From contig NZ_UYXQ01000010.1 in NCBI RefSeq assembly GCF_900624995.1, positions 51,598-115,597 on the forward strand: 64,000 bases of DNA. The letters are read 5' to 3'. The notes under the pieces are model-generated. The model was given only the letters and a program-made list of their open reading frames with translations, did not search any database and was not told where the DNA came from. Each line of letters begins with the position of its first letter. Within the stretch, counting starts at the first letter, position 1. Position numbers and translations under genes: made by a program. This document shows positions 36,655 to 46,250 of this stretch, piece after piece. This DNA comes from Pseudomonas antarctica. Lineage in GTDB: Bacteria > Pseudomonadota > Gammaproteobacteria > Pseudomonadales > Pseudomonadaceae.

Positions 36655-36772
36655 AAAATGGCACTCGGTGAATTGACGAGTTTTTAGCCACTGCGCACCA
36701 TCGACTACGCAGCCTCATAGAAAAAATGACCCAGAACACACCATAAAAATTTCAAAAAACGGGTACGACCTC

Positions 36773-38107
36773 ATGCCTTCGCAAACTCCCGCCGTGGCCG
36801 TGCGCCACAGCAATCCACACAGCGGCATCGGCGACAAAATCCGCGGCGCCATGGCCGTGGGCAAAACGCGCTGGGGCATGCTGGCCCTGGTGTTCTTCGC
36901 CACCACCCTGAACTACATTGATCGCGCCGCCCTGGGCGTGATGCAACCGATCCTGGCCAAGGAGATGAGCTGGACGGCGATGGACTACGCCAACATCAAC
37001 TTTTGGTTTCAGGTCGGCTATGCCATCGGCTTTGTGCTGCAAGGTCGCTTGATCGACCGCGTCGGCGTGAAGCGCGTGTTCTTCTGCGCAGTGCTGTTAT
37101 GGAGCCTGGCCACCGGCGCCCACGGCCTGGCCACGTCGGCCGTAGGCTTTATGGTGTGCCGCTTTATCCTCGGGCTCACCGAAGCCGCCAACTACCCCGC
37201 CTGCGTCAAGACCACGCGGTTGTGGTTCCCGGCCGGTGAGCGCGCGGTGGCCACCGGTATCTTCAACGCCGGTACCAACGTGGGCGCGATGATGACGCCG
37301 ATGCTGCTGCCGTTGATCCTCCACGTGTGGGGCTGGCAAGCGGCGTTCCTGTGCATGGCCTCGCTGGGCCTGATCTGGCTGGTGTTTTGGGGTTTGAAGT
37401 ACTACAACCCGGAAGAGCATCCGACGGTCAAACAATCCGAATTGGACTACGTGCAACAGGAAGTCGAACCGGAGCAACCGAGCGTGCCCTTCAGCCGCAT
37501 CCTGCGCATGCGCGGCACCTGGGCCTTCGCCCTCGCTTACGCAATGACCGCGCCGGTGTTCTGGTTCTACCTGTACTGGCTGCCGCCGTTTCTGAACCAG
37601 CAATACAACCTGGGCATCAACGTGACTCAGATGGGCATCCCGCTGATCATCATTTACCTGACAGCCGACTTCGGCAGCGTGGGTGGGGGGATTCTGTCGT
37701 CGTTCCTGATCGGCCGTGGGATGAATCCGATCAAGGCACGGCTGTTGTCGATGCTGCTGTTCGCCTGCTGCATCATCGGCGTAATCATGGCCGCCGGCTC
37801 CAGCCAGCTGTGGGTCGCAGTGTTCGCCATCTCCCTGGCCATTGGCGCGCACCAGGCCTGGACCGCCAACATCTGGAGCCTGGTGATGGACTACACGCCC
37901 AAGCACATGATGAGCACGGTGTTCGGTTTCGGCGGTATGTGCGCGGCCATCGGCGGCATGTTCATGACCCAGATCGTCGGCCATATCCTCACGGTCACGA
38001 ACAACAACTACACCGTGCTGTTCACCCTGATCCCGGCGATGTACTTCATTGCGCTGACCTGGATGTACTTCATGGCGCCGCGCAAGATTCCTACCGTCGA
38101 CGAGTGA
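36773..38107 (+). CDS. MFS importer of the ACS family (quinate/shikimate-type substrate)
   Basis: This 444-residue 12-helix transporter belongs to the anion:cation symporter (ACS, hexuronate-like) family: TTLNYIDRAALGVMQPIL in helix 1, GRLIDRVGVKRVFF in the 2-3 loop, ILGLTEAANYPACVK in helix 4. A counterpart next to the quiC gene (PA0241 beside PA0242) exists in P. aeruginosa. The likely cargo is quinate, shikimate, 3-dehydroshikimate or protocatechuate, inferred from context only. It is transcribed divergently from quiC. Confidence 0.85.
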   Translation: MPSQTPAVAVRHSNPHSGIGDKIRGAMAVGKTRWGMLALVFFATTLNYIDRAALGVMQPILAKEMSWTAMDYANINFWFQVGYAIGFVLQGRLIDRVGVKRVFFCAVLLWSLATGAHGLATSAVGFMVCRFILGLTEAANYPACVKTTRLWFPAGERAVATGIFNAGTNVGAMMTPMLLPLILHVWGWQAAFLCMASLGLIWLVFWGLKYYNPEEHPTVKQSELDYVQQEVEPEQPSVPFSRILRMRGTWAFALAYAMTAPVFWFYLYWLPPFLNQQYNLGINVTQMGIPLIIIYLTADFGSVGGGILSSFLIGRGMNPIKARLLSMLLFACCIIGVIMAAGSSQLWVAVFAISLAIGAHQAWTANIWSLVMDYTPKHMMSTVFGFGGMCAAIGGMFMTQIVGHILTVTNNNYTVLFTLIPAMYFIALTWMYFMAPRKIPTVDE

Positions 38108-38108
38108 T

Positions 38109-38987
38109 TCAACGCCGCCGCTGCTGCCAGGCAGCGGCCAACCCGCTCATGCAGATCACCCCGATGCCGACCACCGTGGTCAAGTCGGGGGTATGGTTGA
38201 ACACCAGCCAGCCCAACAACCCCGCAAACACGATCTGGCAATAGCCGAACGGCGCCAGCAAGGCCGGCGCCGCGAAGCGGAAGGCCTGGGTCAACATCAA
38301 GTGGGCGGTCATCCCGCACGTGCCCAGCGCCAGCATCATCACGCCATGCCACAGCGAGGGCAGCTGCCAGAAGAACGGCACCATTGCACTCATCACCAAG
38401 GTATTGCACAGCCCGGCGAAAAAGTTGCTGGTGGTCGGCGTATCGTATTGGCTGAGGATGCGCGTGAGCAGTTGGTAGAAGCAGAAGAACAGCGCCGAAC
38501 ACAGCGGCAGCAGCACCGCAGGCGTGAACAGCTCACCGCCGGGGTGGATGATGATGAGCACCCCGACAAACCCGCAGATCACCGCCAGCCATTGGCCGCG
38601 CGTCACGTGTTCACCGAGCAAGGGCACCGACAGCGCCGTCACCAGGATCGGCGCCAAGAAGTTCACCGCCGTAGCTTCCGCCAACGGGATGAAATGCAGC
38701 GCCGCGGTAAAAAACAGGCTGGTGCCCAACAAGCACAACGCCCGCACCACCTGCATGCCCGGCCGCTTGCTGCGCAGCACACGCAAGCCTGATTGCGGCA
38801 AGAAAATGCCAGCCATCAACAAGGTGTGCACCAGGTAACGCGCCCACACCACCATCACAATCGGATAGAACCCGGCCAGGTATTTGGACAAGGCGTCGTG
38901 GCTGGAAAAAAGGAACGTCGCCACCACAATCAGCAGAATGCCTTTTAAGGGATGGTTGACGCCGGAAAGGGGTGTGCTGACAGTCAT
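38109..38987 (-). CDS. EamA/DMT-family transporter
   Basis: The 292-residue inner membrane protein has ten predicted helices in two EamA repeats (e.g. FLFSSHDALSKYLAG, AEATAVNFLAPILVTALSVPLLGE, then AFRFAAPALLAPFGYCQIV in the second half). DMT members export amino acids or other metabolites; the cargo is unknown. I use ATG 38987 (MTVSTPLSG) with AAGAGA upstream; an in-frame ATG at 39002 adds five residues. It is convergent with the MFS importer, with one base between stop codons. Confidence 0.85.
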   Translation of the reverse strand: MTVSTPLSGVNHPLKGILLIVVATFLFSSHDALSKYLAGFYPIVMVVWARYLVHTLLMAGIFLPQSGLRVLRSKRPGMQVVRALCLLGTSLFFTAALHFIPLAEATAVNFLAPILVTALSVPLLGEHVTRGQWLAVICGFVGVLIIIHPGGELFTPAVLLPLCSALFFCFYQLLTRILSQYDTPTTSNFFAGLCNTLVMSAMVPFFWQLPSLWHGVMMLALGTCGMTAHLMLTQAFRFAAPALLAPFGYCQIVFAGLLGWLVFNHTPDLTTVVGIGVICMSGLAAAWQQRRR

Positions 38988-39186
38988 TGAATTCTCTTGC
39001 ATGGCGGGTTGAACCCAGAGCACTGAACGCAATAGCACTCAACCCGGTAATCTAGCAGCCGGGCTTGCGTCTGCCCCAAGAGCATAACCAAACACCGTGC
39101 GAACAGCGCACTAAATCACGGGATTTGAGTCCAACGCTGCACGCTCCCCCGTGCGTTGTACACTTTTTAACCAAGGCCTTGCTGCT

Positions 39187-39603
39187 ATGAAAAAAACACT
39201 CTTTGTGCTTTCTGCCCTCGCCCTGCTCACCGCTTGTAACCAAGAGCCCAAGGAAGCGCCCAAACCCGCTCCGGCCTCGGTACAAGCCACCCTGGTACCG
39301 GCCACCCCGCCCACCGACAAATGGGTCGGCAAGTGGATCGGCGTCGAAGGCCTGAACCTGACGATCGCCAAGGACGACAGCATCGGCCGTGGCCATTACC
39401 TTTTAACCATGCAATACGGCCTCGACGCCGACGACTCCGGCACCTTCAAAGGTGAAGCCAACGAAGACGGCATCGCCTTTACCCGCCCGGACGGCCCGCA
39501 GCAGTTGAGCGCCGGCGACGGTGAAGCCACCGGCCTGAAATGGCTGGCGGATAAAAAGGATTGCCTGATCGTCGACACCGGCGAAGGTTACTGCCGCGAC
39601 TGA
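39187..39603 (+). CDS. Small predicted lipoprotein
   Basis: The 138-residue protein has a lipoprotein signal (MKKTLFVLSALALLTACN; lipobox LTAC). A Pro/Ala-rich linker follows (EPKEAPKPAPASV), then a small beta-rich domain starting KWVGKWIGVEGLNL, which looks like a lipocalin-type or DUF-type beta barrel. Two Cys near the end (KKDCLIV, GYCRD) could form a disulfide. No function is recognised. I use ATG 39187, as the upstream in-frame ATG lacks the signal. Confidence 0.8.
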   Translation: MKKTLFVLSALALLTACNQEPKEAPKPAPASVQATLVPATPPTDKWVGKWIGVEGLNLTIAKDDSIGRGHYLLTMQYGLDADDSGTFKGEANEDGIAFTRPDGPQQLSAGDGEATGLKWLADKKDCLIVDTGEGYCRD

Positions 39604-39773
39604 CTCGGCGTTGCTGACACAACGTTCATCTGGCGCCCCTGCCTGCACGGCCTGACAGCAGCGATACTAGGCGACTCTCGTCTCTTGTCGGACAGCCGGG
39701 CTGGCGCCATTCAAACGCACCAACAACACTGCTCTTAGAAAAGTGAGCACAGGATCAACGAGAGGATTGCCCC

Positions 39774-40646
39774 ATGCTATGGAAAAAAGGCCGACGCAGC
39801 GACAACGTGGTAGATGCCCGCGATGACAGTGGCGGCGGTGGTGGTGGCGGCAAGGGCCTGAGCCTCACGGCCATCGTGCTGATCGTCGGAATCGGCTGGC
39901 TGACCGGCCAGGACCCACTGCAGATCCTCGGCCAGTTGACCGGCCAGGTCGAGCAAGCGCCCTCGGTAAGCACGCAATCGCGCCAGGCCCCACCGGCCAA
40001 CGATGAGCAGGCCGATTTTGTACGCGCGGTACTGGGTGATACCGAAGACACCTGGGGCCAGGTGTTCAAGGAAAACGGGTTGGCCTATAAGAACCCGAAA
40101 CTGATTTTGTTCCGTGGCCGGGTGAATTCCGCCTGCGGTGGCGCCACCTCGGCCAGCGGCCCGTTTTACTGCCCGGCTGACCAGCAGGTGTACCTGGACC
40201 TGGATTTCTTCCGGGAAATGTCGCAACGCTTCCAGGCCGCTGGCGATTTCGCCCAGGCCTACGTGATCGCCCACGAAGTCGGGCACCACGTGCAAACGTT
40301 GCTGGGCATCTCGGCCAAGATTCAAGCCGCGCGCCAGCAAGGCCGCCAAATGCAAGGCGACGGCGGCCTGCTGGTGCGCCAAGAACTGCAAGCCGACTGC
40401 TTCGCCGGGGTGTGGGCCAACCGTGCGCAAAAACGCCTGAACTGGCTGGAGCCCGGCGATATTGAAGAAGCACTGAATGCCGCCAACGCCATCGGTGATG
40501 ACCGTTTGCAGCAACAGGGTCAGGGCCGCGTAGTGCCGGACTCGTTTACCCACGGCACCTCGGCACAGCGGGTTCGCTGGTTCAAGACCGGCTTCGCCCA
40601 GGGCCAGATCACTCAATGCGACACCTTTACAGCGAAGAGTCTTTAG
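39774..40646 (+). CDS. Neutral zinc metallopeptidase, YpfJ family
   Basis: The 290 residues include a Gly-rich N-terminal segment (DDSGGGGGGGKG), one transmembrane helix (LTAIVLIVGIGWLTG) and a peptidase-like domain with the zinc motif HEVGHHVQ around residue 165 and a downstream Glu in QELQADCFAGVW. The YpfJ/KPN_02809 family is widespread but its substrate is unclear. ATG 39774 is preceded by GAGAGGA. The next gene starts immediately after its stop codon. Confidence 0.9.
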   Translation: MLWKKGRRSDNVVDARDDSGGGGGGGKGLSLTAIVLIVGIGWLTGQDPLQILGQLTGQVEQAPSVSTQSRQAPPANDEQADFVRAVLGDTEDTWGQVFKENGLAYKNPKLILFRGRVNSACGGATSASGPFYCPADQQVYLDLDFFREMSQRFQAAGDFAQAYVIAHEVGHHVQTLLGISAKIQAARQQGRQMQGDGGLLVRQELQADCFAGVWANRAQKRLNWLEPGDIEEALNAANAIGDDRLQQQGQGRVVPDSFTHGTSAQRVRWFKTGFAQGQITQCDTFTAKSL

Positions 40647-41633
40647 ATGAATAAACGATTGGGATTGCTGCTCGGCGTGATGATTGCCTGTTCCTCCTCC
40701 ACCTGGGCCGCCGAGAAAGAGCATGGCGTCAAGGTGGTCAGCCCCAATCGTTTTCACCTGGACGCTGGCGACCTCAGCCTGGGCTTGAGCCAGGACTGGA
40801 ACCAGCCACTGCCCAACGTCACCCGCGCGCTGATCATCGTGCATGGTCGTCTGCGCAACGCACAGACCTACCTGCAAAGCGGCGAAGATGCAGCCGAACA
40901 CGCCGGGGTTGCCGCCAATACCCTGGTGATCGCGCCGCAGTTTCTCAATGAGTCAGACATAAAGCGCAACCACCTGGGCAACCAGGTGCTGCGCTGGAAT
41001 GGCAACGACTGGATGGCCGGCGAGCCGTCCGTCGGCCCTGGCCAGCTCAGTTCCTACGGTGCGCTGGACCAGATTATCAAGCACCTAGGCAACCGCAACC
41101 TGTTCCCGGCGTTGAAACAAATCGCAGTCGCCGGCCACTCCGGCGGTGGCCAAGTGGTGCAGCGTTTCGCCCTCACCGGCCACGATCACCCGATGCTGCA
41201 AACCGAAGGCATCAGCCTGCGTTACGTGGTGGCCAATCCATCGTCCTACGCCTACTTCAGCCCACAGCGCCCGGTGAAATTCGACGCGGCCAGTTGCCCA
41301 GGCTTCAACGACTGGAAGTACGGCATGCAAAACCTGCCGGACTACGCCAAAGGCCAGAGTGCCCAGCAGCTTGAACAGGCTTACGTGTCACGCGACATCA
41401 CCTACCTGCTCGGCCAGCAGGACACCGACCCTAACCACCCGGCGCTGGATAAAAGCTGCGAAGCCGAAACCCAAGGCGCGTACCGGTTGATTCGTGGGCA
41501 TAACTCTTTTGACTACCTCAAGGCGCGCCATCCGCAACTGACCCACACGCTGGTGGAAGTGCCGGGGGTTGGGCATGACGGGGATGGGATGTTTACTTCG
41601 TCTGAGGGCGAGAACGTGTTGTTCCCGAAGTAA
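40647..41633 (+). CDS. Secreted alpha/beta-hydrolase fold protein
   Basis: The 328-residue protein has a signal peptide (LLLGVMIACSSSTWA). The fold is suggested by LIIVHGRLRN (oxyanion strand/loop), the nucleophile elbow AGHSGGGQVV and a C-terminal His in VPGVGHDGDGMF. An esterase or hydrolase in the periplasm is likely; the substrate is unknown. It starts directly after the YpfJ stop (TAG-ATG) with AAGAG upstream, so the two genes are co-transcribed and possibly coupled. Confidence 0.8.
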   Translation: MNKRLGLLLGVMIACSSSTWAAEKEHGVKVVSPNRFHLDAGDLSLGLSQDWNQPLPNVTRALIIVHGRLRNAQTYLQSGEDAAEHAGVAANTLVIAPQFLNESDIKRNHLGNQVLRWNGNDWMAGEPSVGPGQLSSYGALDQIIKHLGNRNLFPALKQIAVAGHSGGGQVVQRFALTGHDHPMLQTEGISLRYVVANPSSYAYFSPQRPVKFDAASCPGFNDWKYGMQNLPDYAKGQSAQQLEQAYVSRDITYLLGQQDTDPNHPALDKSCEAETQGAYRLIRGHNSFDYLKARHPQLTHTLVEVPGVGHDGDGMFTSSEGENVLFPK

Positions 41634-41658
41634 AAGTAGCTGACGAAACCGGATCAAA

Positions 41659-41749
41659 ATGTGGGAGCGGGCTTGCTCGCGAATGCGCAGTTTCAGTCGA
41701 CTCATCAGTGACTGATCCACCGCATTCGCGAGCAAGCCCGCTCCCACAT
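41659..41749. repeat. REPIN: inverted REP pair (GGGAGCGGGCTTGCTCGCGAATGC type)
   Basis: ATGTGGGAGCGGGCTTGCTC is mirrored by GAGCAAGCCCGCTCCCACAT, ~50 bases apart. It lies between convergent genes and is the second REP subtype in this window. Confidence 0.92.
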
Positions 41750-41768
41750 TGGTTTTGTGGTGTTTGGT

Positions 41769-42356
41769 TTAAATCATCTGGCGCAGCGCCGCGCAATCCT
41801 GGGCATGCCAATCCGCCAACGCCGGCCACGGGTTCTGCGGCAAGTTAACCAACACCGTCTTGGCCCCTGCCGCCCGGCCGCAATCCAGGTCAAAGCGGTA
41901 ATCCCCGACCATCACCATCTCACTGGGTGATACGTCCCAAGCCGCCGCCAGTTTCAACAGGCCACCCGGATCAGGCTTAGGCGGCGCATCGTCACGCCCC
42001 AGCACATCCTCGACAGCAAAGCAGTCCGCCAGGCCAATCGCTTCAAGGGTGATATGCGCTAACTCCCGCGCATTGCGGGTCAGGATACCCAGGCGATAAC
42101 CGCGCCCAGCCAGCTCGCGAACCAGCTCCACCGCCCCCACAGCGGCAACCGAACCCAGCGCCAACTCGCGCTCATGCTCGAGCAGCCACGCATGCTTGGC
42201 GACCGCTACCTGCGCCGGCAATGCCGCCAGGTGCGTGAGAATGTCTTCCTCAGGCGGAATCTCCAACGCCACGCGAATTGCCGCAAAATCATGCACGGCC
42301 ACCGTGAGGGTGCCGTCCATGTCAAACACCCAATGCTTAACGTCCGACAGGCTCAC
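41769..42356 (-). CDS. HAD-superfamily phosphatase (phosphoglycolate phosphatase-like)
   Basis: The 195-residue HAD hydrolase has motif I FDMDGTL, motif II in LGILTRNAR, and motifs III/IV in KPDPGGLL and MVGDYRFDLDCG. The length and cap fit small PGP/Gph-like phosphatases; the substrate is unknown. I choose GTG 42356, with AAGGA at 6 bases and a GTGA overlap with the tesB stop; a TTG at 42362 is the alternative. It is co-transcribed with tesB. Confidence 0.85.
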   Translation of the reverse strand: MSLSDVKHWVFDMDGTLTVAVHDFAAIRVALEIPPEEDILTHLAALPAQVAVAKHAWLLEHERELALGSVAAVGAVELVRELAGRGYRLGILTRNARELAHITLEAIGLADCFAVEDVLGRDDAPPKPDPGGLLKLAAAWDVSPSEMVMVGDYRFDLDCGRAAGAKTVLVNLPQNPWPALADWHAQDCAALRQMI

Positions 42357-43222
42357 GCCCAATCCTTGCGATGGCGAATCAAGCCTTCCTGAGTCACCGA
42401 GGCCACCAGTTGCCCGGCGCGGTTGTACACGCTGCCGCGTGAGAAACCGCGCGAGTTACCGGCCCACGGGCTGTCCATGGCGTACAGCAACCAGTCATCG
42501 GCGCGCAGGTCGGCGTGGAACCACAGCGCGTGGTCGAGGCTGGCGACCTGCATGTCTTTCTGCCACACAGTCTTGCCGTGGGGCAGCAGCGAGGTGGTCA
42601 ACAAGCCGAAGTCCGAGGCGTAGGCCAGCAGGTATTTATGCAGCGCCGGTGAGTCGGCCAGGGCGCCGTCGGCACGAAACCACACGTACTTCACCGGGTC
42701 GGACGGCTGTGGGTTGTACGGGTCTTTCTCAGTGACTGGGCGCACTTCGATCGGCTTGGGGCACAGCAGTTTTTCGCGCATGTGCTCAGGGATCAGATGT
42801 GCACGCTGCTGGGTCAGCTCCAGCTCCGACGGCAGGTTCTCCGGGCCGACCACCACGGGCATGGTGGTCTGGTGCTCAAAGCCTTGTTCGTCGTACTGGA
42901 ACGAGGTGGTGCAGGTGAAGATCGGGTTGCCCTTCTGGATCGCGGTGACGCGACGCGTGCTGAAACTGCCGCCATCGCGCACGCGGTCCACCGAATACAC
43001 CACCGGCAACGACGCATCGCCGGGGCGCAGGAAGTAACCATGCAGGGAATGCACGTGCCGCGCGGCTTCTACGGTCTGGCTGGCAGCCGACAGCGACTGG
43101 CCAAGCACCTGGCCGCCGAACAGTTGGCGAAAGCCCAGGTCCTGGCTGCGGCCGCGAAAGAGGTTTTCCTCGATCGGCTCCAGGGTCAGCAAGTCCACTA
43201 GATCTTCCAATACTTGGCTCAT
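42353..43222 (-). CDS. tesB: Acyl-CoA thioesterase II
   Basis: The enzyme hydrolyses medium- and long-chain acyl-CoA to fatty acid and CoA. The 289 residues form a double hot-dog protein. Signatures are FGGQVLGQSLSAASQTV, SLHGYFLRPGDASLP, YASDFGLLTTSLLPHG, ASLDHALWFHADLRAD and GRLxxS-like QLVASVTQEGLIR. The length equals E. coli TesB. ATG 43222 has TAGGAG upstream. It overlaps the HAD gene by 4 bases. Confidence 0.95.
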   Translation of the reverse strand: MSQVLEDLVDLLTLEPIEENLFRGRSQDLGFRQLFGGQVLGQSLSAASQTVEAARHVHSLHGYFLRPGDASLPVVYSVDRVRDGGSFSTRRVTAIQKGNPIFTCTTSFQYDEQGFEHQTTMPVVVGPENLPSELELTQQRAHLIPEHMREKLLCPKPIEVRPVTEKDPYNPQPSDPVKYVWFRADGALADSPALHKYLLAYASDFGLLTTSLLPHGKTVWQKDMQVASLDHALWFHADLRADDWLLYAMDSPWAGNSRGFSRGSVYNRAGQLVASVTQEGLIRHRKDWA

Positions 43223-43263
43223 AGAGCAACTCCTACAACAATCGATAGGGCATTCCGGGCTGC

Positions 43264-43833
43264 TTATCCGTGCAGCGTGTCCAACCATTGGGCGCGGGTG
43301 ATGCGGTACAAAACATGATGGCGCAGCGGGTCATCGGCTGCGACCTTGGGGTGTTCAAAATCTGCCTGCGGATCGTAATGCATACCGATGGCCTGCATGA
43401 CTTTTTGTGACGGCAGATTGGTTTCAGTGGTGAAGGCGAGGATTTCATTCAATTGCAGTCGGTCAAAACCACAGCGCAGCGCGGTCCAGGCCGCTTCACT
43501 GGCGTAACCCAGGCCCCAATGCTCGCGGGCCAGGCGCCAGCCGATTTCTACCGCCGGGGTAAAGTCTGCTTCAAAGCTGACATTCATCAGCCCGGTCAGG
43601 CCAATAAATTCGCCAGTGTCCTTACGCTGCAAGGCCCATAGGCCAAAGCCGTATTCGGCGAAATGCCCGCGAATCCGGCCGATCAGGGCGGCGCTTTCCA
43701 AATGATTCAGCTTGGCTGGGAAATAACGCATCACCTGCGGGTCGGCACACATGCGCGCAAATTCCGGCAAGTCGCTGTCGCGCCATTGGCGCATCAGCAA
43801 GCGCGCGCTTTCCAATTCCAGTATCGGCTCCAT
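43264..43833 (-). CDS. GNAT-family N-acetyltransferase (RimJ/RimL-like)
   Basis: The 189-residue Acetyltransf_3-type protein has an N-terminal LESARLLMRQWRDSDLPEF, a middle IGWRLAREHWGLGYASEA containing the acetyl-CoA pyrophosphate loop, and a C-terminal FTTETNLPSQKVMQAIGM. The RimJ/L branch acetylates ribosomal protein N-termini or small amines; the substrate here is unknown. It sits 41 bases upstream of tesB on the same strand and may share its transcript. Confidence 0.88.
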   Translation of the reverse strand: MEPILELESARLLMRQWRDSDLPEFARMCADPQVMRYFPAKLNHLESAALIGRIRGHFAEYGFGLWALQRKDTGEFIGLTGLMNVSFEADFTPAVEIGWRLAREHWGLGYASEAAWTALRCGFDRLQLNEILAFTTETNLPSQKVMQAIGMHYDPQADFEHPKVAADDPLRHHVLYRITRAQWLDTLHG

Positions 43834-43908
43834 GGGTCCCCTCCCTTGCCATGTGCGTGAGTGTACAGCGCTGTTAAGATCCTTCGCAGGTTCCCGTCAG
43901 AAAATCCC

Positions 43909-44829
43909 ATGCCCTTGCCCTTGATCTACCACGATGACTACAGCCCCGAGTTCCCGGCGGACCACCGGTTCCCGATGGACAAGTTTCGCCTGTTGCGCGA
44001 CCACTTGGTGGACAGCGGCCTGACCGAGGACAGCCAATTGCTGCGCCCCGAGCTCTGCCCGGCAGAGGTTCTGGCCCTGGCGCATGAACCTGGGTATATC
44101 GAACGCTACATGAGCGGCGCGTTGTCCCGTGAAGACCAGCGGCGTCTCGGCCTGCCTTGGAACGAGGCCCTGGCCCGGCGCACTGTGCGCGCGGTCGGCG
44201 GCTCGATACTGGCCGCCGAACAGGCGCTGGAACACGGCTTAGCCTGTCACTTGGCCGGCGGCACCCACCACGCCCACTACGATTACCCAGCGGGCTTTTG
44301 CATCTTCAATGACCTGGCGGTGATCAGCCATTACCTGCTGGCCAGCGGGCGGGTCAACCGCGTGCTGATCTTCGACTGCGACGTGCACCAGGGCGATGGC
44401 ACCGCGCGCATTCTCCACGACACGCCGGACGCCATCACCGTGTCGCTGCACTGCGAAAAGAACTTCCCCGCGCGCAAAGCCCAAAGCGACTGGGACATCC
44501 CGCTGCCCATGGGCATGGGCGATGCTGATTACCTTAACGTCGTGGACGATGCGCTCAACTACCTGCTGCCGCTCTACCAGCCCGACCTGGTGCTGTACGA
44601 CGCCGGCGTTGATGTGCATAAAGATGACGCCCTCGGTTACCTCAAGCTGACAGACGCAGGCGTCGCCGCCCGTGATGAAGCCGTAATGCGCCATTGCCTG
44701 GGCCGCGATATTCCAGTGATGGGCGTAATCGGCGGCGGCTACAGCAAGGACCGCCCTGCCCTGGCCCGCCGCCACGGCATCCTGCACCACAGTGCACAAC
44801 GGGTGTGGACGTCATCAGGCTGTCATTGA
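43909..44829 (+). CDS. Histone-deacetylase-family amidohydrolase
   Basis: The 306-residue zinc enzyme is of the arginase/deacetylase fold. Visible features are the active-site His pair in LAGGTHHAHYD, the Zn ligands in FDCDVHQGDGTA and LYDAGVDVHKDD, and the closing GGGYSKD. Bacterial members deacetylate acetylpolyamines or other acetyl amides; the substrate is unknown. I use ATG 43909; the upstream in-frame extension crosses the divergent promoter with the GNAT gene. Confidence 0.9.
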   Translation: MPLPLIYHDDYSPEFPADHRFPMDKFRLLRDHLVDSGLTEDSQLLRPELCPAEVLALAHEPGYIERYMSGALSREDQRRLGLPWNEALARRTVRAVGGSILAAEQALEHGLACHLAGGTHHAHYDYPAGFCIFNDLAVISHYLLASGRVNRVLIFDCDVHQGDGTARILHDTPDAITVSLHCEKNFPARKAQSDWDIPLPMGMGDADYLNVVDDALNYLLPLYQPDLVLYDAGVDVHKDDALGYLKLTDAGVAARDEAVMRHCLGRDIPVMGVIGGGYSKDRPALARRHGILHHSAQRVWTSSGCH

Positions 44830-44999
44830 ACTGTGCGCGTTACCCACAATGCCTGTGGAGCGGCCTGTGGATAACTTGAGCGTAAGCGCCTGAAAGCGAG
44901 TAGCCGCATGGCCTGCAGGAAAGTGTACATTTTTTGATCAGGCAGCCACGCTGGCGTCGGGTAGAATACCCGGCCTATTCAGCGACCGCAGTCTTGCCC

Positions 45000-46226
45000 A
45001 TGCCTCAGACCCCCTCTCAACACGTCACTATTATCGGCGGCGGCCCTGCCGGGCTGATGGCCGCTGAAGTCTTGAGCCAAGCGGGCGTGCGGGTGGACCT
45101 GTATGACGGCATGCCCTCGGTGGGGCGCAAATTCCTGCTGGCGGGCGTAGGCGGCATGAACATTACCCACTCCGAAGCGTACCCGGCCTTTCTGTCGCGC
45201 TACGCCGAACGCGCGCCGCAGATGGCGCCGTTGCTACGCGCGTTTGGGTCCGAGGCATTGTGCGAATGGATTCACGGCCTGGGCATTCAAACCTTTGTCG
45301 GCACTTCCGGCCGCGTCTTTCCTACCGACATGAAAGCCGCCCCACTGCTGCGCGCGTGGCTCAAGCGCCTGCGCGATCAAGGCGTGGTTATCCACACCCG
45401 CCATCGCTGGGTAGGCTGGGCTGCCGACGGCGGTCTACTTATCCACAGCCCGGACGGTGAGAAAACTGTCCACAGCGACGCCGTGCTACTGGCCTTGGGC
45501 GGTGGCAGCTGGTCGCGCCTGGGTTCCGATGGCGCCTGGCTCAAATTGCTGGAAGACAAAGGCGTGCCCTACGCGCCATTGCAACCGAGCAATTGCGGCT
45601 TCGAAGTGTCGGCTTGGAGCGAATTGATGGTGAGCAAATTCGCCGGGGCGCCGTTGAAAAACGTCGCTATTGGCCTGGCGGATGACAAACCTCGGCTGGG
45701 GGAATGCGTGGTCACCGCCACCGGTATCGAGGGCAGTTTGATCTACGCACTGTCGGCGCCGGTTCGCGAAGCGATCAATCGTGACGGCTCAGCCACGGTG
45801 CATATCGACCTGCTGCCGAGCAAGCCGCTGGATAAAGTCCAGGCGGCATTGGCCAAGCCGCGTGGCTCACGCTCAATGAGCAAGCACTTGCACAGTCAGT
45901 TGGGCTTGGATGGGGTCAAGGCGGCGCTGTTGCGTGAACTGGCGCCCGCTGAGCACTTCAATGATCCGGCGCAGTTGGCGGTGGATATCAAAGCATTGCC
46001 GCTGACCTTGATAAAAACCCGGCCGATGGATGAAGCCATCAGCACGGCCGGTGGCGTGCCGTTCGAGGCGCTGGATGATCGGTTAATGCTCAAGCAACTG
46101 CCCGGCGTGTTTTGTGCCGGGGAGATGCTGGATTGGGAAGCGCCGACCGGCGGCTACCTACTGACAGGAAGCTTTGCCAGCGGGCGAGCGGCTGGGCGAG
46201 GGATGTTGGAGTGGCTTAAGCACTGA
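45000..46226 (+). CDS. HI0933/TIGR03862-family flavoprotein
   Basis: The 408-residue FAD-dependent oxidoreductase has a dinucleotide motif at the extreme N-terminus (VTIIGGGPAGLMAAEVL), then GRKFLLAGVGGMNITHSE and SGRVFPTDMKA, which define the BaiN/HI0933-like group, and a second FAD-contact near the end (GEMLDWEAPTGGYLL). Its function is not defined in this branch. I use ATG 45000, since the longer frame from 44934 starts in non-matching sequence. Confidence 0.88.
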   Translation: MPQTPSQHVTIIGGGPAGLMAAEVLSQAGVRVDLYDGMPSVGRKFLLAGVGGMNITHSEAYPAFLSRYAERAPQMAPLLRAFGSEALCEWIHGLGIQTFVGTSGRVFPTDMKAAPLLRAWLKRLRDQGVVIHTRHRWVGWAADGGLLIHSPDGEKTVHSDAVLLALGGGSWSRLGSDGAWLKLLEDKGVPYAPLQPSNCGFEVSAWSELMVSKFAGAPLKNVAIGLADDKPRLGECVVTATGIEGSLIYALSAPVREAINRDGSATVHIDLLPSKPLDKVQAALAKPRGSRSMSKHLHSQLGLDGVKAALLRELAPAEHFNDPAQLAVDIKALPLTLIKTRPMDEAISTAGGVPFEALDDRLMLKQLPGVFCAGEMLDWEAPTGGYLLTGSFASGRAAGRGMLEWLKH

Positions 46227-46250
46227 GGTCTGTGGCGAACTCAAAGCCGC

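Larger units (their letters stand above)
36541..36772. promoter_or_regulatory. Divergent control region quiC / MFS importer
   Basis: This lower-GC 232-base gap contains two regulatory elements (36616-36636 and 36640-36654) also found upstream of aroQ. The rest holds presumed promoters; a run of A and T lies near 36715-36760 just before the MFS gene. Confidence 0.65.
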
